A DNA stretch of 50,043 nt from RGIG4074 sp964615285 (GCA_964615285.1 CAZTND010000005.1:1-50043), one strand, 5' to 3'. Positions 6,536 to 14,980 are shown, counted from the first letter of the stretch. Numbers and translations are program-made. The notes: generated by a model not told the origin, from the letters alone.

Positions 6536-7891
6536 ATGGTCAATTTCCTTGCGATCGATTTCGGTGAGATCATCTCCAATCTTTGGCAGTCCATGGGGTT
6601 TATGAACGGCAGCTGGCAGAATTATGTCATGCTGATCGTTTCCTTTGTGCTGATGTATCTCGCCATCGTCAAAAAGTATGAGCCGCTGCTGCTCCTGCCC
6701 ATTGCGTTCGGCATGTTTCTCATCAATATCCCGGGCGCGGAGGCAGTGGTCTGGGGCGAGTACGAATACGATGCGTCGGCGCTCATCGCGTTGGACGACG
6801 GTACATATCTCTTCCTGCAGACGGGCGAGATCTTGCATGAAGTGATCGCGGACGGCGCGTTCACATACGTCAATGACAGCGACATGACCGTGCTCACGGC
6901 GATCCTCGGCGACGGCGGCGACGTCATCGGTTACCTTGCCGCGGAAGAATATGAATATGTGAACGCCGACAGTCGCGGCCTGTTGTGGTATTTCTATTAC
7001 GGCGTGCAGAACGTCATTTACCCGCCCATCATTTTCCTGGGCATCGGCGCGATGACCGATTTCGGCCCGCTGATCGCCAATCCGAAATCCATGCTCATCG
7101 GTGCGGCGGCACAGCTCGGCATTTTCCTGACGCTCATCGGTGCGGTTTTCTTAGGTTTCACCGCGGCGGAAGCGGCGGCGATCGCCATCATCGGCGGAGC
7201 GGACGGCCCGACGGCGATCTATACGTCCTCCATACTGGCGCCGCATCTTCTCTCTACGATCGCCATCGCGGCGTATTCGTACATGGCGCTCATTCCCATC
7301 ATTCAGAAGCCCATCATGAAAGCGCTGGTGCCCAAAAAGGAGCGCGCCATCAAGATGAAGCAGCTGCGCAAAGTTTCCAAGATGGAGAAGATCCTCTTCC
7401 CGATCATTGTCACGCTGATCGTCGGATTGCTGCTGCCGGACGCCATTCCGCTACTCGGTATGCTCATGCTCGGCAATCTGTTCCGCGAGTGCGGCGTGGT
7501 CGAACGGCTCTCATCGCAGGCGCAGAACGGGCTGATGAATACCATCACCATTCTCTTGGGCGTTGCGGTCGGCTGCAAGGCGAAGGGGGAGATCTTCCTG
7601 TCCCTCGATACGCTGAGCATTATCCTGCTCGGGCTCGTGGCGTTTGCCTTCGGTACGGTCGGCGGGCTTTTGATGGCGCGGCTCATGAATAAATTTTCCG
7701 GCGGGAAGATCAATCCGCTCATCGGTTCGGCGGGCGTGTCGGCGGTGCCGATGGCGGCGCGTATTTCCGAGGACGTCGGCAGAGAGAGCGATCCGAGCAA
7801 TCATCTGCTCATGCACGCCATGGGGCCCAATGTGGCGGGCGTCATCGGTTCGGCGATCGCGGCGGGGGCGCTGCTTGCCTGTTTCGGTTAA
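6536..7891 (+). CDS. oadB: Na+-transporting decarboxylase beta subunit
   Basis: A 451-residue polytopic membrane protein that decarboxylates carboxybiotin and pumps Na+ outward. The family hallmark GGADGPT (220-226) is present, with the essential Asp at D223, and the C-terminal SAGVSAVPMAAR and NHLLMHAMGPNVAG stretches match OadB/MmdB/GcdB. Unusual: between the second membrane segment (ends near 66) and the conserved GLLWYFYYG motif (148-156) there are about 75 acidic, tyrosine-rich, probably folded residues, where the family normally has a short loop. Start ATG 6536 follows GAGGTGG. It lies between the biotin carrier and the 5S-like subunit in the operon. Confidence 0.94.
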   Translation: MVNFLAIDFGEIISNLWQSMGFMNGSWQNYVMLIVSFVLMYLAIVKKYEPLLLLPIAFGMFLINIPGAEAVVWGEYEYDASALIALDDGTYLFLQTGEILHEVIADGAFTYVNDSDMTVLTAILGDGGDVIGYLAAEEYEYVNADSRGLLWYFYYGVQNVIYPPIIFLGIGAMTDFGPLIANPKSMLIGAAAQLGIFLTLIGAVFLGFTAAEAAAIAIIGGADGPTAIYTSSILAPHLLSTIAIAAYSYMALIPIIQKPIMKALVPKKERAIKMKQLRKVSKMEKILFPIIVTLIVGLLLPDAIPLLGMLMLGNLFRECGVVERLSSQAQNGLMNTITILLGVAVGCKAKGEIFLSLDTLSIILLGLVAFAFGTVGGLLMARLMNKFSGGKINPLIGSAGVSAVPMAARISEDVGRESDPSNHLLMHAMGPNVAGVIGSAIAAGALLACFG

Positions 7892-7912
7892 GGCACGGAG
7901 GTAATCATTATT

Positions 7913-9325
7913 ATGGAAAAGAAAAAAGTTTTGATCATGGATACCATTTTGCGGGACGCGCACCAATCGCAGGCGGCGACCCGCATGCGGCTGGATGAAA
8001 TGCTGCCCGTTCTGGAACAGCTCGACGACATCGGCTATTATTCCCTCGAAGCCTGGGGGGGTGCGACTTTCGACACCTGCCTGCGCTACCTGAACGAGGA
8101 CCCGTGGGAGAGGCTCCGCACGCTGAAAAAACATCTGAAAAAGACGCCCATTCAAATGCTTTTGCGCGGGCAGAATCTGTTGGGGTACCGCCATTATTCG
8201 GATGATTTGGTGGAAAAGTTCGTCGAAAAATCCATTGAAAACGGCGTGGGCGTCATCCGCGTGTTCGATGCGCTCAACGACGCGCGCAACCTCGAAACGG
8301 CGGTCAAAGCCATCAAAAAATACGGCGGCGTATGCGAAACGGCGATCTCTTACACCGAGAGCCCCGTGCACACCATGGAATACTTTGTCGATCTCGCCAA
8401 ACAGTTCGAGGACATGGGCGCGGACAATATCTGCATCAAGGACATGGCAAATCTCCTGCTGCCCTTCAACGCATACAAACTCGTCTCCGCGCTGAAACAG
8501 AAACTCCGCCCCGAGACAAAACTGCATCTGCACACGCACAATACCACCGGCACGGGGGATATGGTCAACCTCATGGCGATCCAGGCGGGCGTGGATATCG
8601 TGGATACCGCGCTGTCGCCTCTCGGCAACGGTACCTCTCAGCCTGCGACCGAGCCGCTCGTCGCCACGCTCAAGGGGACGCCGTACGATACGGGCATCGA
8701 CATCGGAAAGCTGCTGCCCATCGTGGAACACTTCAAAGGCGTGGCGGAACGGCTGAAAAAGGACGGCTTTCTCAAGGAGAAGGTGCGCGGCGTCGACGTC
8801 AATACGCTCGTCTATCAGGTGCCGGGCGGTATGCTCTCCAACCTCATTTCCCAGCTGGATAAGATGGGCAAGAGCGACCGCCTCATGGAGTGCCTCGCCG
8901 AGGTGCCCAATGTCAGAAGGGACTGCGGCTATCCGCCGCTCGTGACGCCTTCTTCGCAGATCGTCGGCACCCAGGCGGTCATGAATGTCATTGCGGGGGA
9001 GCGCTATAAAATGGTCACCAAGGAGACCAGGGACCTGTTTGCGGGGAAGTACGGCAGACTGCCGGCGCCCGTCAACGAAGAGGCGGCGAAAGAGGTTTTG
9101 GGGGATATAAAACCCATCACATATCGTCCGGCGGACGGTTTGCAGCCCGAATACGAGTGGTTCAAGCTGGATCTCATAGAGAAGGGATATTATGAAAAAG
9201 AAGAGGACGTCCTTTCGTATGCCGTGTTTGAACAGGTCGCCGAAAACTTCTTCAAATGGAGAAAGGCGCAGAAACAGGGCGTGGATCGGGATCTTGCTGC
9301 AAACAGCGAGGCCTATCCCGTGTGA
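7913..9325 (+). CDS. Oxaloacetate/pyruvate carboxyltransferase (5S/OadA-type)
   Basis: A 470-residue TIM-barrel carboxyltransferase of the pyruvate carboxylase/OadA/5S family, moving a carboxyl group between biotin and pyruvate/oxaloacetate. Motifs: RDAHQS (14-19) with the metal ligand D15, the carboxylated lysine K176 in CIKDMA, and metal-binding H207 and H209 in HLHTHNTTGTG. The C-terminal conserved domain (VPGGMLSNL onward) is present. There is no fused biotin domain: the protein ends after the barrel and its extension, and biotin is supplied by the separate carrier at 6104. The start has CGGAGG upstream. It is last in the cluster. Confidence 0.94.
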   Translation: MEKKKVLIMDTILRDAHQSQAATRMRLDEMLPVLEQLDDIGYYSLEAWGGATFDTCLRYLNEDPWERLRTLKKHLKKTPIQMLLRGQNLLGYRHYSDDLVEKFVEKSIENGVGVIRVFDALNDARNLETAVKAIKKYGGVCETAISYTESPVHTMEYFVDLAKQFEDMGADNICIKDMANLLLPFNAYKLVSALKQKLRPETKLHLHTHNTTGTGDMVNLMAIQAGVDIVDTALSPLGNGTSQPATEPLVATLKGTPYDTGIDIGKLLPIVEHFKGVAERLKKDGFLKEKVRGVDVNTLVYQVPGGMLSNLISQLDKMGKSDRLMECLAEVPNVRRDCGYPPLVTPSSQIVGTQAVMNVIAGERYKMVTKETRDLFAGKYGRLPAPVNEEAAKEVLGDIKPITYRPADGLQPEYEWFKLDLIEKGYYEKEEDVLSYAVFEQVAENFFKWRKAQKQGVDRDLAANSEAYPV

Positions 9326-9346
9326 CCGAGGCAGGCAGAAAGGAAT

Positions 9347-9389
9347 GGAAGCGCCGGTCGGGAAAGTCGGAATTTCCCGACCGCTTTCC
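9347..9389 (+). terminator. Strong hairpin after the decarboxylase cluster, no T-run
   Basis: CGGTCGGGAAA (9355-9365) pairs perfectly with TTTCCCGACCG (9373-9383), with extra outer pairing GGAA/TTTCC. It sits where a terminator is expected but no U-tract follows, so it may protect the 3' end or need Rho. The rest of the gap 9326-9539 shows no gene and no convincing promoter. Confidence 0.5.
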
Positions 9390-9539
9390 ATGTTCGGCTG
9401 GCAAAAATCAGGAAAGGAGCGCAACAAAATCGGAGCGATTGGATGGTTTTATTCCGGCTCATCGCATTCTGAGCGTCCGAATTTTGACCTTCCGCACACT
9501 TTGCCGTCATCGTTTGACATTATATAACAAGGAAAAGCC

Positions 9540-10763
9540 ATGAAAAAAGTCGTCGTCATCGGCGGAGGGGCTTCGGGGCTTGCGGCGGCATACGCCGCCG
9601 CGGCAAACGGGAACGAGGTGCTTCTCCTCGAAAAGAACGAAAAACTCGGAAAAAAAATTTATATCACGGGCAAGGGCCGCTGCAATCTGACCAACGACGT
9701 CCCGCCCGCGGAATTTTTGAATCATGTCGTCCGGAATCCCAAATTTTGCACGGGCGCGCTCTATGCCTTTACGCCGCAGGATACGAAAGAATTGATGGAG
9801 AAGAACGGCGTGAAGGTAAAGACGGAGCGCGGCAGCCGCGTTTTTCCCGTTACCGATCATGCCAGCGATGTGACGAAAGCCCTGGTTCATGCCTGTGAAA
9901 GTGTGGGCGTGTCCGTTCATTTACAGGAAAAAGTGCTTGATTTACAAATTATAAATAGTACTATGTCAGGCATAATAACCGAAAAAGGGCGGTATGACTG
10001 CGAGGCGGCCGTCGTGTGCACGGGCGGGCTCTCCTATCCTTCCACCGGTTCGACGGGCGACGGTTATCGCTTTGCGGGAAGGGCGGGGCACGCCGTCATT
10101 GCGCCGAGGCCGTCTTTGACGGGGCTTGCGCTCAGCGGGCGGGACTTTGCCCGGATGCAGGGGCTCTCTTTGAAAAACGTCACCTTGACGGCGATGAAGG
10201 GGAACAAGAAGTTTTTCGGGGGCTTCGGAGAAATGCTCTTCACGCACTACGGCGTTTCCGGCCCTTTGGTCCTGACGTTTTCCGCGCTTGCCGCGCGGGA
10301 AGATATGAAAAATTTTCGGCTCTTTCTCGATTTCAAGCCCGCTTTGGAGGCGGAAAAACTGGATGCGCGCGTCCTGCGCGATTTTGCGGAAAATAAAAAC
10401 AAGACCGTTTTTAACGCCTTGGGAGGGCTTTTGCCCGGGAAAGCGATCGCCTGCGTTTTGGAACAAGCGGGCATATTTCCCGATAAAAAAGTCAATGCCG
10501 TAACGAAAGAAGAGCGGCGTGCCCTGGTGCATACGCTCAAAAATTATCCTCTGTGCCCTTTATCCCTGCGCGGGTTCGAGGAGGCGGTGGTCACCTGCGG
10601 CGGCGTGGACGTCAAAGAGGTCGACCCCAGGACCATGGAGAGCAAATTGGTCAAGGGGCTCTATTTCTGCGGCGAAACGCTGGACATCGACGCGCTCACG
10701 GGCGGATTCAACCTGCAGCTTGCCTTTTCCACAGGCTTTGCGGCGGGAAGGGCGATCCGGTAG
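9540..10763 (+). CDS. BaiN/HI0933-family NAD(P)/FAD-dependent oxidoreductase
   Basis: A 407-residue flavoprotein with an N-terminal FAD-binding Rossmann motif (VVVIGGGASGLAAA, about 4-17), the family signature TGKGRCNLTN, a middle domain, and the C-terminal FAD-contact stretch GLYFCGETLDIDALTGGFNLQ. Relatives include HI0933/YhiN and BaiN, implicated in bile-acid 7-dehydroxylation in some gut clostridia. Nothing here ties this copy to bile acids, and the biochemical role of the family is largely open. A local AT-rich patch at about 9937-9970 interrupts the G+C-rich coding sequence. It is probably not cotranscribed with the next gene, which has its own promoter. Confidence 0.9.
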   Translation: MKKVVVIGGGASGLAAAYAAAANGNEVLLLEKNEKLGKKIYITGKGRCNLTNDVPPAEFLNHVVRNPKFCTGALYAFTPQDTKELMEKNGVKVKTERGSRVFPVTDHASDVTKALVHACESVGVSVHLQEKVLDLQIINSTMSGIITEKGRYDCEAAVVCTGGLSYPSTGSTGDGYRFAGRAGHAVIAPRPSLTGLALSGRDFARMQGLSLKNVTLTAMKGNKKFFGGFGEMLFTHYGVSGPLVLTFSALAAREDMKNFRLFLDFKPALEAEKLDARVLRDFAENKNKTVFNALGGLLPGKAIACVLEQAGIFPDKKVNAVTKEERRALVHTLKNYPLCPLSLRGFEEAVVTCGGVDVKEVDPRTMESKLVKGLYFCGETLDIDALTGGFNLQLAFSTGFAAGRAIR

Positions 10764-10812
10764 GAATATCCGTCCCTTTCTTTTCGGCCGGAAAAATCCA
10801 TCGTCGCGGCGT

Positions 10813-10841
10813 TTGACTTTGCAGAAAAAATGTTTTATAAT
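10813..10841 (+). promoter_or_regulatory. Promoter of the aroH/cmk-plsC-ispH/S1 operon
   Basis: TTGACT (10813-10818), 17-nt spacer, TATAAT (10836-10841), about 70 nt before the start codon. Near-consensus sigma-A promoter. Confidence 0.88.
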
Positions 10842-10911
10842 AGGTCTGTCGTTTCGGTGCAGGCAACAGCATGAAGAAAATACGAAAGACGGCAAAGGAC
10901 GGACAAGGAAC

Positions 10912-11925
10912 ATGAACATCATCCGCGGGGCGATCACCGTAGAGAGGGATACGCCCGAAGAGATCAGGGAAAAAACGTGCAGGCTTCTGCGCGCATTGCG
11001 GGCGGAAAACGGCCTGGACGAGGAAAACGTGAAGGCCGTCATCTTTTCCGCCACGCAGGATATACATTCCTATTATCCCGCCAAGGCCGCGCGGGAATGC
11101 GGATTCGAGCGGTCGGCGCTCTTTTCGGCTGCCGAACCGGATATAGACGGCGGGCTGCCCCTCTGCATCCGCGTGATGATCTTTGCTGAGGGGCTCTCCG
11201 GCAGGGAAAAGCACGTCTATTTGGGCAAGGCGGCCGCCCTTCGCAGGGATCTTTCGCGCCGCCTCACCATTGCGATCGACGGGCCGGCGGGCAGCGGCAA
11301 GAGCACCATTGCAAGGGCGCTCGCCGCGGCCTATGACATTCTCTACCTCGATACGGGCGCCATGTACCGCGCCTGTGCGCTCTGTCTGCAGCGGCAGGGC
11401 ATTTCGCCCGAGGACGCCGCCGCGGCGGAAAACGCCGTGGAGAATGCGGACATCGGGGTGCAGTATGAAAATGGAACGCAGCGCACCATATTGAACGGCG
11501 AGGACGTTTCGGAAGAGATACGGAAAAATGAAATTTCCATGCTTGCCTCCTCGGTGGCAAAGCTCGGGCGGGTGCGGGAAAAAATGGTCAGAAAACAGCG
11601 GGAGATCGCGGGAGAACAATCCTGCGTTCTGGACGGCAGGGATATAGGCACTTCGGTTCTGCCCGATGCTCCCTTCAAATTTTTCATCACCGCCGCCGCC
11701 CGCGTGCGCGCCGAAAGGCGTTGGAAAGAGCTGCGCGAAAAGGGACAGGACAATATCGACCTCGACAAGCTGACCGCGGAGATAGAGGCGCGGGACAGAC
11801 AGGATGAAAATCGCCCGATCTCGCCCCTGCGCCGCGCGGCGGACGCCGTGCTCGTGGACACTTCGGACATGACCGTGGAACAGGCTGTCGCCTTTATACG
11901 AGAGAAAATCCAGGAGAAGATCTGA
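10912..11925 (+). CDS. Fusion of AroH-type chorismate mutase and cytidylate kinase
   Basis: A 337-residue two-domain protein. Residues 1-114 match the monofunctional AroH chorismate mutase (chorismate to prephenate), with the active-site residues known from B. subtilis AroH all present by my alignment: R5 (RGA), E75, R87 (CIRV), Y103 (HVYLG) and R111/R112. Residues 117-337 are a complete (d)CMP kinase: P-loop GPAGSGKST (124-132), the YLDTGAMYR stretch (145-153), DGRDIGT (241-247) and the RRxxEL-type lid (RRWKELREKG). No stop codon or frameshift separates the halves, which are joined by only a few residues. Start ATG 10912 follows AAGGAC/AAGGAAC. Next come plsC and ispH, the usual clostridial neighbours of cmk. 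Confidence 0.93.
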   Translation: MNIIRGAITVERDTPEEIREKTCRLLRALRAENGLDEENVKAVIFSATQDIHSYYPAKAARECGFERSALFSAAEPDIDGGLPLCIRVMIFAEGLSGREKHVYLGKAAALRRDLSRRLTIAIDGPAGSGKSTIARALAAAYDILYLDTGAMYRACALCLQRQGISPEDAAAAENAVENADIGVQYENGTQRTILNGEDVSEEIRKNEISMLASSVAKLGRVREKMVRKQREIAGEQSCVLDGRDIGTSVLPDAPFKFFITAAARVRAERRWKELREKGQDNIDLDKLTAEIEARDRQDENRPISPLRRAADAVLVDTSDMTVEQAVAFIREKIQEKI

Positions 11926-11927
11926 TC

Positions 11928-12719
11928 ATGAAGGAAGAAAATCGGGAAACGCCGCAGAACGCTCCGGCAAAGGCGCCGCAAGAGGCAGAGAGCGGAAAAT
12001 CGGAGAACGGGAAGAAAAAGGGCGCCGGGCAGCCCGCCCGGTACGAACTGTTGCAGCAGGCGAATAAAAAGGGGCGGCACGTCAACGGCATGCTGATGTT
12101 CCTGCGCATCGTGCTGCTGCCCGTCATATGGATGATTTTTCCCTTCCGCATCTACGGAAAGCGCAGGGTGAAGGACGGCGCTTTCATCTACATCGGCAAC
12201 CATTATCGCATCTGGGATATTGCGTTCCCGCCCTGCACGACGACCGAAGGCATCCATTATCTCGCCAAGAGCGAGCTGCGGGACGTACCCGTCGTCGGCG
12301 GGGTCTGCCGCGCCGTGAAAACCATTTTTTTGGAACGGAACGGCGACGACGTGCGCGGCGTGATGGACGCCATCCGATGCCTGAAAAACGGGGAGAAGAT
12401 CGCCATTTATCCCGAAGGCAGGCGCAACAAATCGGAGGACGGGGAGCTGTTGCCCTTCCAGAGCGGCGCGGCGATGCTCGCCATCAAGACCAGGACGCCC
12501 GTCGTGCCCATCCTCATCTATAAAAAGACCCGTATGTTCCGGCTCAACCACGTCATCATCGGTGAGCCCTTCGAGCTCGACGAATATTACGGACGGAAGA
12601 TGAATCAGGAACTTTGGTCGGAGGCGGACGAAAAACTGCGCGGCAGGCTCATTGCCATGCGCGACGAGCACGCGCGGATGCTGGAAGAAAAGAAGGGAAA
12701 GAAAAAAACAGGCAAATAA
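11928..12719 (+). CDS. plsC: 1-acyl-sn-glycerol-3-phosphate acyltransferase
   Basis: Acylates lysophosphatidic acid to phosphatidic acid at the membrane. The 263-residue protein has a long charged N-terminal extension (about 1-50), a membrane-associated hydrophobic segment (about 54-73), then the acyltransferase motifs: NHYRIWD, which satisfies HX4D, and YPEGRRNKSEDGELLPFQSGA, which corresponds to the EGTRS-type motif, followed by VVPILIY. The C-terminus is lysine-rich. It starts 2 nt after the cmk stop, so translation is probably coupled. The charged N-terminal extension is not part of the core family. Confidence 0.93.
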   Translation: MKEENRETPQNAPAKAPQEAESGKSENGKKKGAGQPARYELLQQANKKGRHVNGMLMFLRIVLLPVIWMIFPFRIYGKRRVKDGAFIYIGNHYRIWDIAFPPCTTTEGIHYLAKSELRDVPVVGGVCRAVKTIFLERNGDDVRGVMDAIRCLKNGEKIAIYPEGRRNKSEDGELLPFQSGAAMLAIKTRTPVVPILIYKKTRMFRLNHVIIGEPFELDEYYGRKMNQELWSEADEKLRGRLIAMRDEHARMLEEKKGKKKTGK

Positions 12720-12796
12720 CTTTCGGCGGATTTCCGCAAAATAAAAATATCGTACCGTCTTTTGCCGGTCGGACCGGCGGGGCGGAGAGGATTGGT

Positions 12797-14884
12797 ATGC
12801 AGATCTACATTGCCCGCAGCGGCGGGTTTTGCCGCGGGGTGCGCAAAGCCGTGGATACGGCAATGGAAGTGCAGCCCGAAAATACCTATATTTACGGGGA
12901 GATCATCCACAATCCCGATGTGGTCGCGCGCATCGAAAAGCGCGGCATCCGCACGATCGACGATCTCGGACTGTTGCCGGAGGGCTGTTCGGTCATCATC
13001 CGCTCGCACGGGGTCGGCAAGGACGTCTACCGTTACTGCGAAGAGAAACATATCAGGGTCGTCGACTGTACCTGCGGATTCGTGCGCCGCACGCAGAAGA
13101 TCGTGGAGCGCGAGCATGCGGCGGGCAGGACAGTGGCGATCATCGGCGGCAAGAGCCATCCGGAAGTCATCGGCATCAACGGCTGGTGCGAAAATGCGGC
13201 GTATGTATTCAGCGACGAAGGGGAAGATTTTTCGCCGCTCGCGGACAAAGATGTGAGCGTGGTGGTGCAAACGACCTTTTCGGAGAAGAAATTTGACAAA
13301 ATTATAAAAATTATTGAAAAAGTATGCAAAAAAAAACTTGCAGTTTTCAAAACAATTTGTTATACTACTATAGAGCGGCAAGCGGAAGCCGAAAAATTGG
13401 CGCGGCACTGTGACGCAATGTTGGTGATCGGCGGAATCAATTCCAGCAACACCAATAAATTGTACGATGTCTGCAGAGAGCATTGCGCCCATGTTTTTCG
13501 TCTGGAAAACGCGGAGTCGTTTGACAAAACAATTATCAAAAATTTTAAAAGGTTGGGTATCGTTACGGGCGCAAGTACGCCCGACGAGCAAACTCGGGAG
13601 GTTCTCACAAAAATGGTAGACATCGAAACAGAAGAGAATGTGACGACAATGGAAGATGTCGTTGCGGGCATGGACAACGCACAGACGAAGTTTAAGAAAG
13701 GAGATATCGTAAAGGCGATCATATCCGATGCGACGGACGACGGCCTGCAAGTTCTCTTGCCCGGTACGAAGAAAGAGATCCTTCTCGATAAGAATGAAGT
13801 GGAATGTGAAGAGTATTCCAAAGAGACCTATGCGGCGAAAGTCGGCGAAGAGATCGAACTCATGGTCACCGATCTCAAACCCGTCAAACTTTCCCAGAAG
13901 ATGATCAAACAGGCGAAAGAGGAGGAGGCAATGCTCGCCTCCATCGAAGCAGGCGAGGAATTTTCCGTGGTCTGCACGGGTTCCAACAAGGGCGGACTCA
14001 CCTCTTCGCTCGGGACCTATTCGGTCTTCGTTCCCGCCCGGGAGATCCGCAGCGGATATGTCAACGATCTGACCAAGTATGTCGGCAAGAAACTCCGTCT
14101 GAAGGCGATCGAGATCAAGAACGAACGCAGGAAGGAGATCATCGCTTCCCAGCGCGTCATCATCGAAGCGGAAAGGGCCGCGCGGGAGGCTGAAAAGCAG
14201 GCGCGGGAAGCCGAATTTTTTGCAAACATTCACGTCGATGACATCGTCGAGGGCAAGGTGGAGCGCATGACCGATTTCGGCGCATTCGTTTCCGTCAACG
14301 GCTTCGATTGCCTGGCGCACATTTCCGACCTGTCCTGGACGGGCGTGAAGAAGGTCACCGAAGTCCTCGAGATCGGGCAGACCTATCAGTTCAAAGTGCT
14401 GAAAGTGGACGAGGAGAAAAAGAAAGTTTCCATCGGCTATAAGCAGCTGCAGCCCCAGCCTTGGGACCTCGTTTCCGGGAAGTATGCCGAAGGCGACGTC
14501 GTGGACGGCAAGGTCGTGCGCATCACCCCGTTCGGCGCGTTCGTCGAAGTGGAAAAGGGCGTGGACGGTCTGGTGCACGTTTCCCAGATTTCTTATGACT
14601 GGTTGGAGAATCCCACTTCCGCGCTGAGTATCGGACAGGAAGTGCAGGCGAAGATTCTCGCTTTGGATCCCGCGGCAAAGAAAATGTCCCTCTCCATCAA
14701 GGCGTTGCAGCCCCGCCCCGAGCAGCCCGTCAGACGGGAACGCGAGGAGAGCGATGCGCCCCGCAGCAACAAGAGGAGCCGGAGAGAGCCGAGAGAATAT
14801 TCCGACGAAATGACTTCCTGGCGGGAAGATTCCGTCGGCGGCGCGTCCATCGGCGACCTCCTCAGTCAGCACGAAGAATCCTGA
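12797..14884 (+). CDS. ispH: Fusion of IspH (HMBPP reductase) and ribosomal protein S1-type domains
   Basis: A 695-residue fusion. Residues 1-275 are 4-hydroxy-3-methylbut-2-enyl diphosphate reductase, the last step of the MEP isoprenoid pathway. The three Fe-S cysteines are C12 (GFCRGV), C93 and C188 (TICYTT); substrate-binding H38, H71, H121 and E123 are present, as is SSNT (216-219). The usual DATCP motif reads DCTCG here. Residues about 295-660 hold four S1 RNA-binding repeats, the last two most typical (DFGAFVSV, PFGAFVEV), then a charged tail. Such fusions are known in clostridia. The start at 12797 follows GGAGAGG. A promoter-like sequence lies inside the IspH part. Confidence 0.95.
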   Translation: MQIYIARSGGFCRGVRKAVDTAMEVQPENTYIYGEIIHNPDVVARIEKRGIRTIDDLGLLPEGCSVIIRSHGVGKDVYRYCEEKHIRVVDCTCGFVRRTQKIVEREHAAGRTVAIIGGKSHPEVIGINGWCENAAYVFSDEGEDFSPLADKDVSVVVQTTFSEKKFDKIIKIIEKVCKKKLAVFKTICYTTIERQAEAEKLARHCDAMLVIGGINSSNTNKLYDVCREHCAHVFRLENAESFDKTIIKNFKRLGIVTGASTPDEQTREVLTKMVDIETEENVTTMEDVVAGMDNAQTKFKKGDIVKAIISDATDDGLQVLLPGTKKEILLDKNEVECEEYSKETYAAKVGEEIELMVTDLKPVKLSQKMIKQAKEEEAMLASIEAGEEFSVVCTGSNKGGLTSSLGTYSVFVPAREIRSGYVNDLTKYVGKKLRLKAIEIKNERRKEIIASQRVIIEAERAAREAEKQAREAEFFANIHVDDIVEGKVERMTDFGAFVSVNGFDCLAHISDLSWTGVKKVTEVLEIGQTYQFKVLKVDEEKKKVSIGYKQLQPQPWDLVSGKYAEGDVVDGKVVRITPFGAFVEVEKGVDGLVHVSQISYDWLENPTSALSIGQEVQAKILALDPAAKKMSLSIKALQPRPEQPVRREREESDAPRSNKRSRREPREYSDEMTSWREDSVGGASIGDLLSQHEES
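13338..13366 (+). promoter_or_regulatory. Possible internal promoter within ispH
   Basis: TTGCAG (13338-13343), 17-nt spacer, TATACT (13361-13366) inside the IspH reading frame, in an AT-rich patch (about 13285-13370) that stands out from the G+C-rich surroundings. It could drive a shorter transcript encoding the S1 half; an in-frame ATG at 13650 precedes the S1 repeats. Confidence 0.4.
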
Positions 14885-14913
14885 AAAAAGCAATAAAATC
14901 CCTGAAAATCCGG

Positions 14914-14946
14914 GCTCCGCGCGTTTAATGCGCGGGGCTTTTGTTT
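14914..14946 (+). terminator. Intrinsic terminator after ispH/S1
   Basis: GCTCCGCGC (14914-14922) pairs with GCGCGGGGC (14930-14938) around a 7-nt loop, followed by TTTTGTTT. Confidence 0.9.
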
Positions 14947-14951
14947 ATATA

Positions 14952-14980
14952 TTACAGTGTAAAAAATTATCGGATATAGT
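14952..14980 (+). promoter_or_regulatory. Probable promoter of htpG
   Basis: TTACAG (14952-14957), 17-nt spacer, TATAGT (14975-14980). The -35 box is only a partial match. No CIRCE (HrcA) inverted repeat is seen, so classical class I heat-shock control is not supported by the sequence. Confidence 0.55.

Noticed and set aside
7511..9427. 638-codon open frame on the minus strand
   Set aside because: Antisense to oadB and the 5S-like gene, which have clear family motifs; composition is Arg/His/Gly-rich without any motif, as expected from G+C-rich codon bias.
12605..14893. 762-codon open frame on the minus strand
   Set aside because: Exactly mirrors the ispH-S1 fusion and has no recognisable domain or ribosome site.
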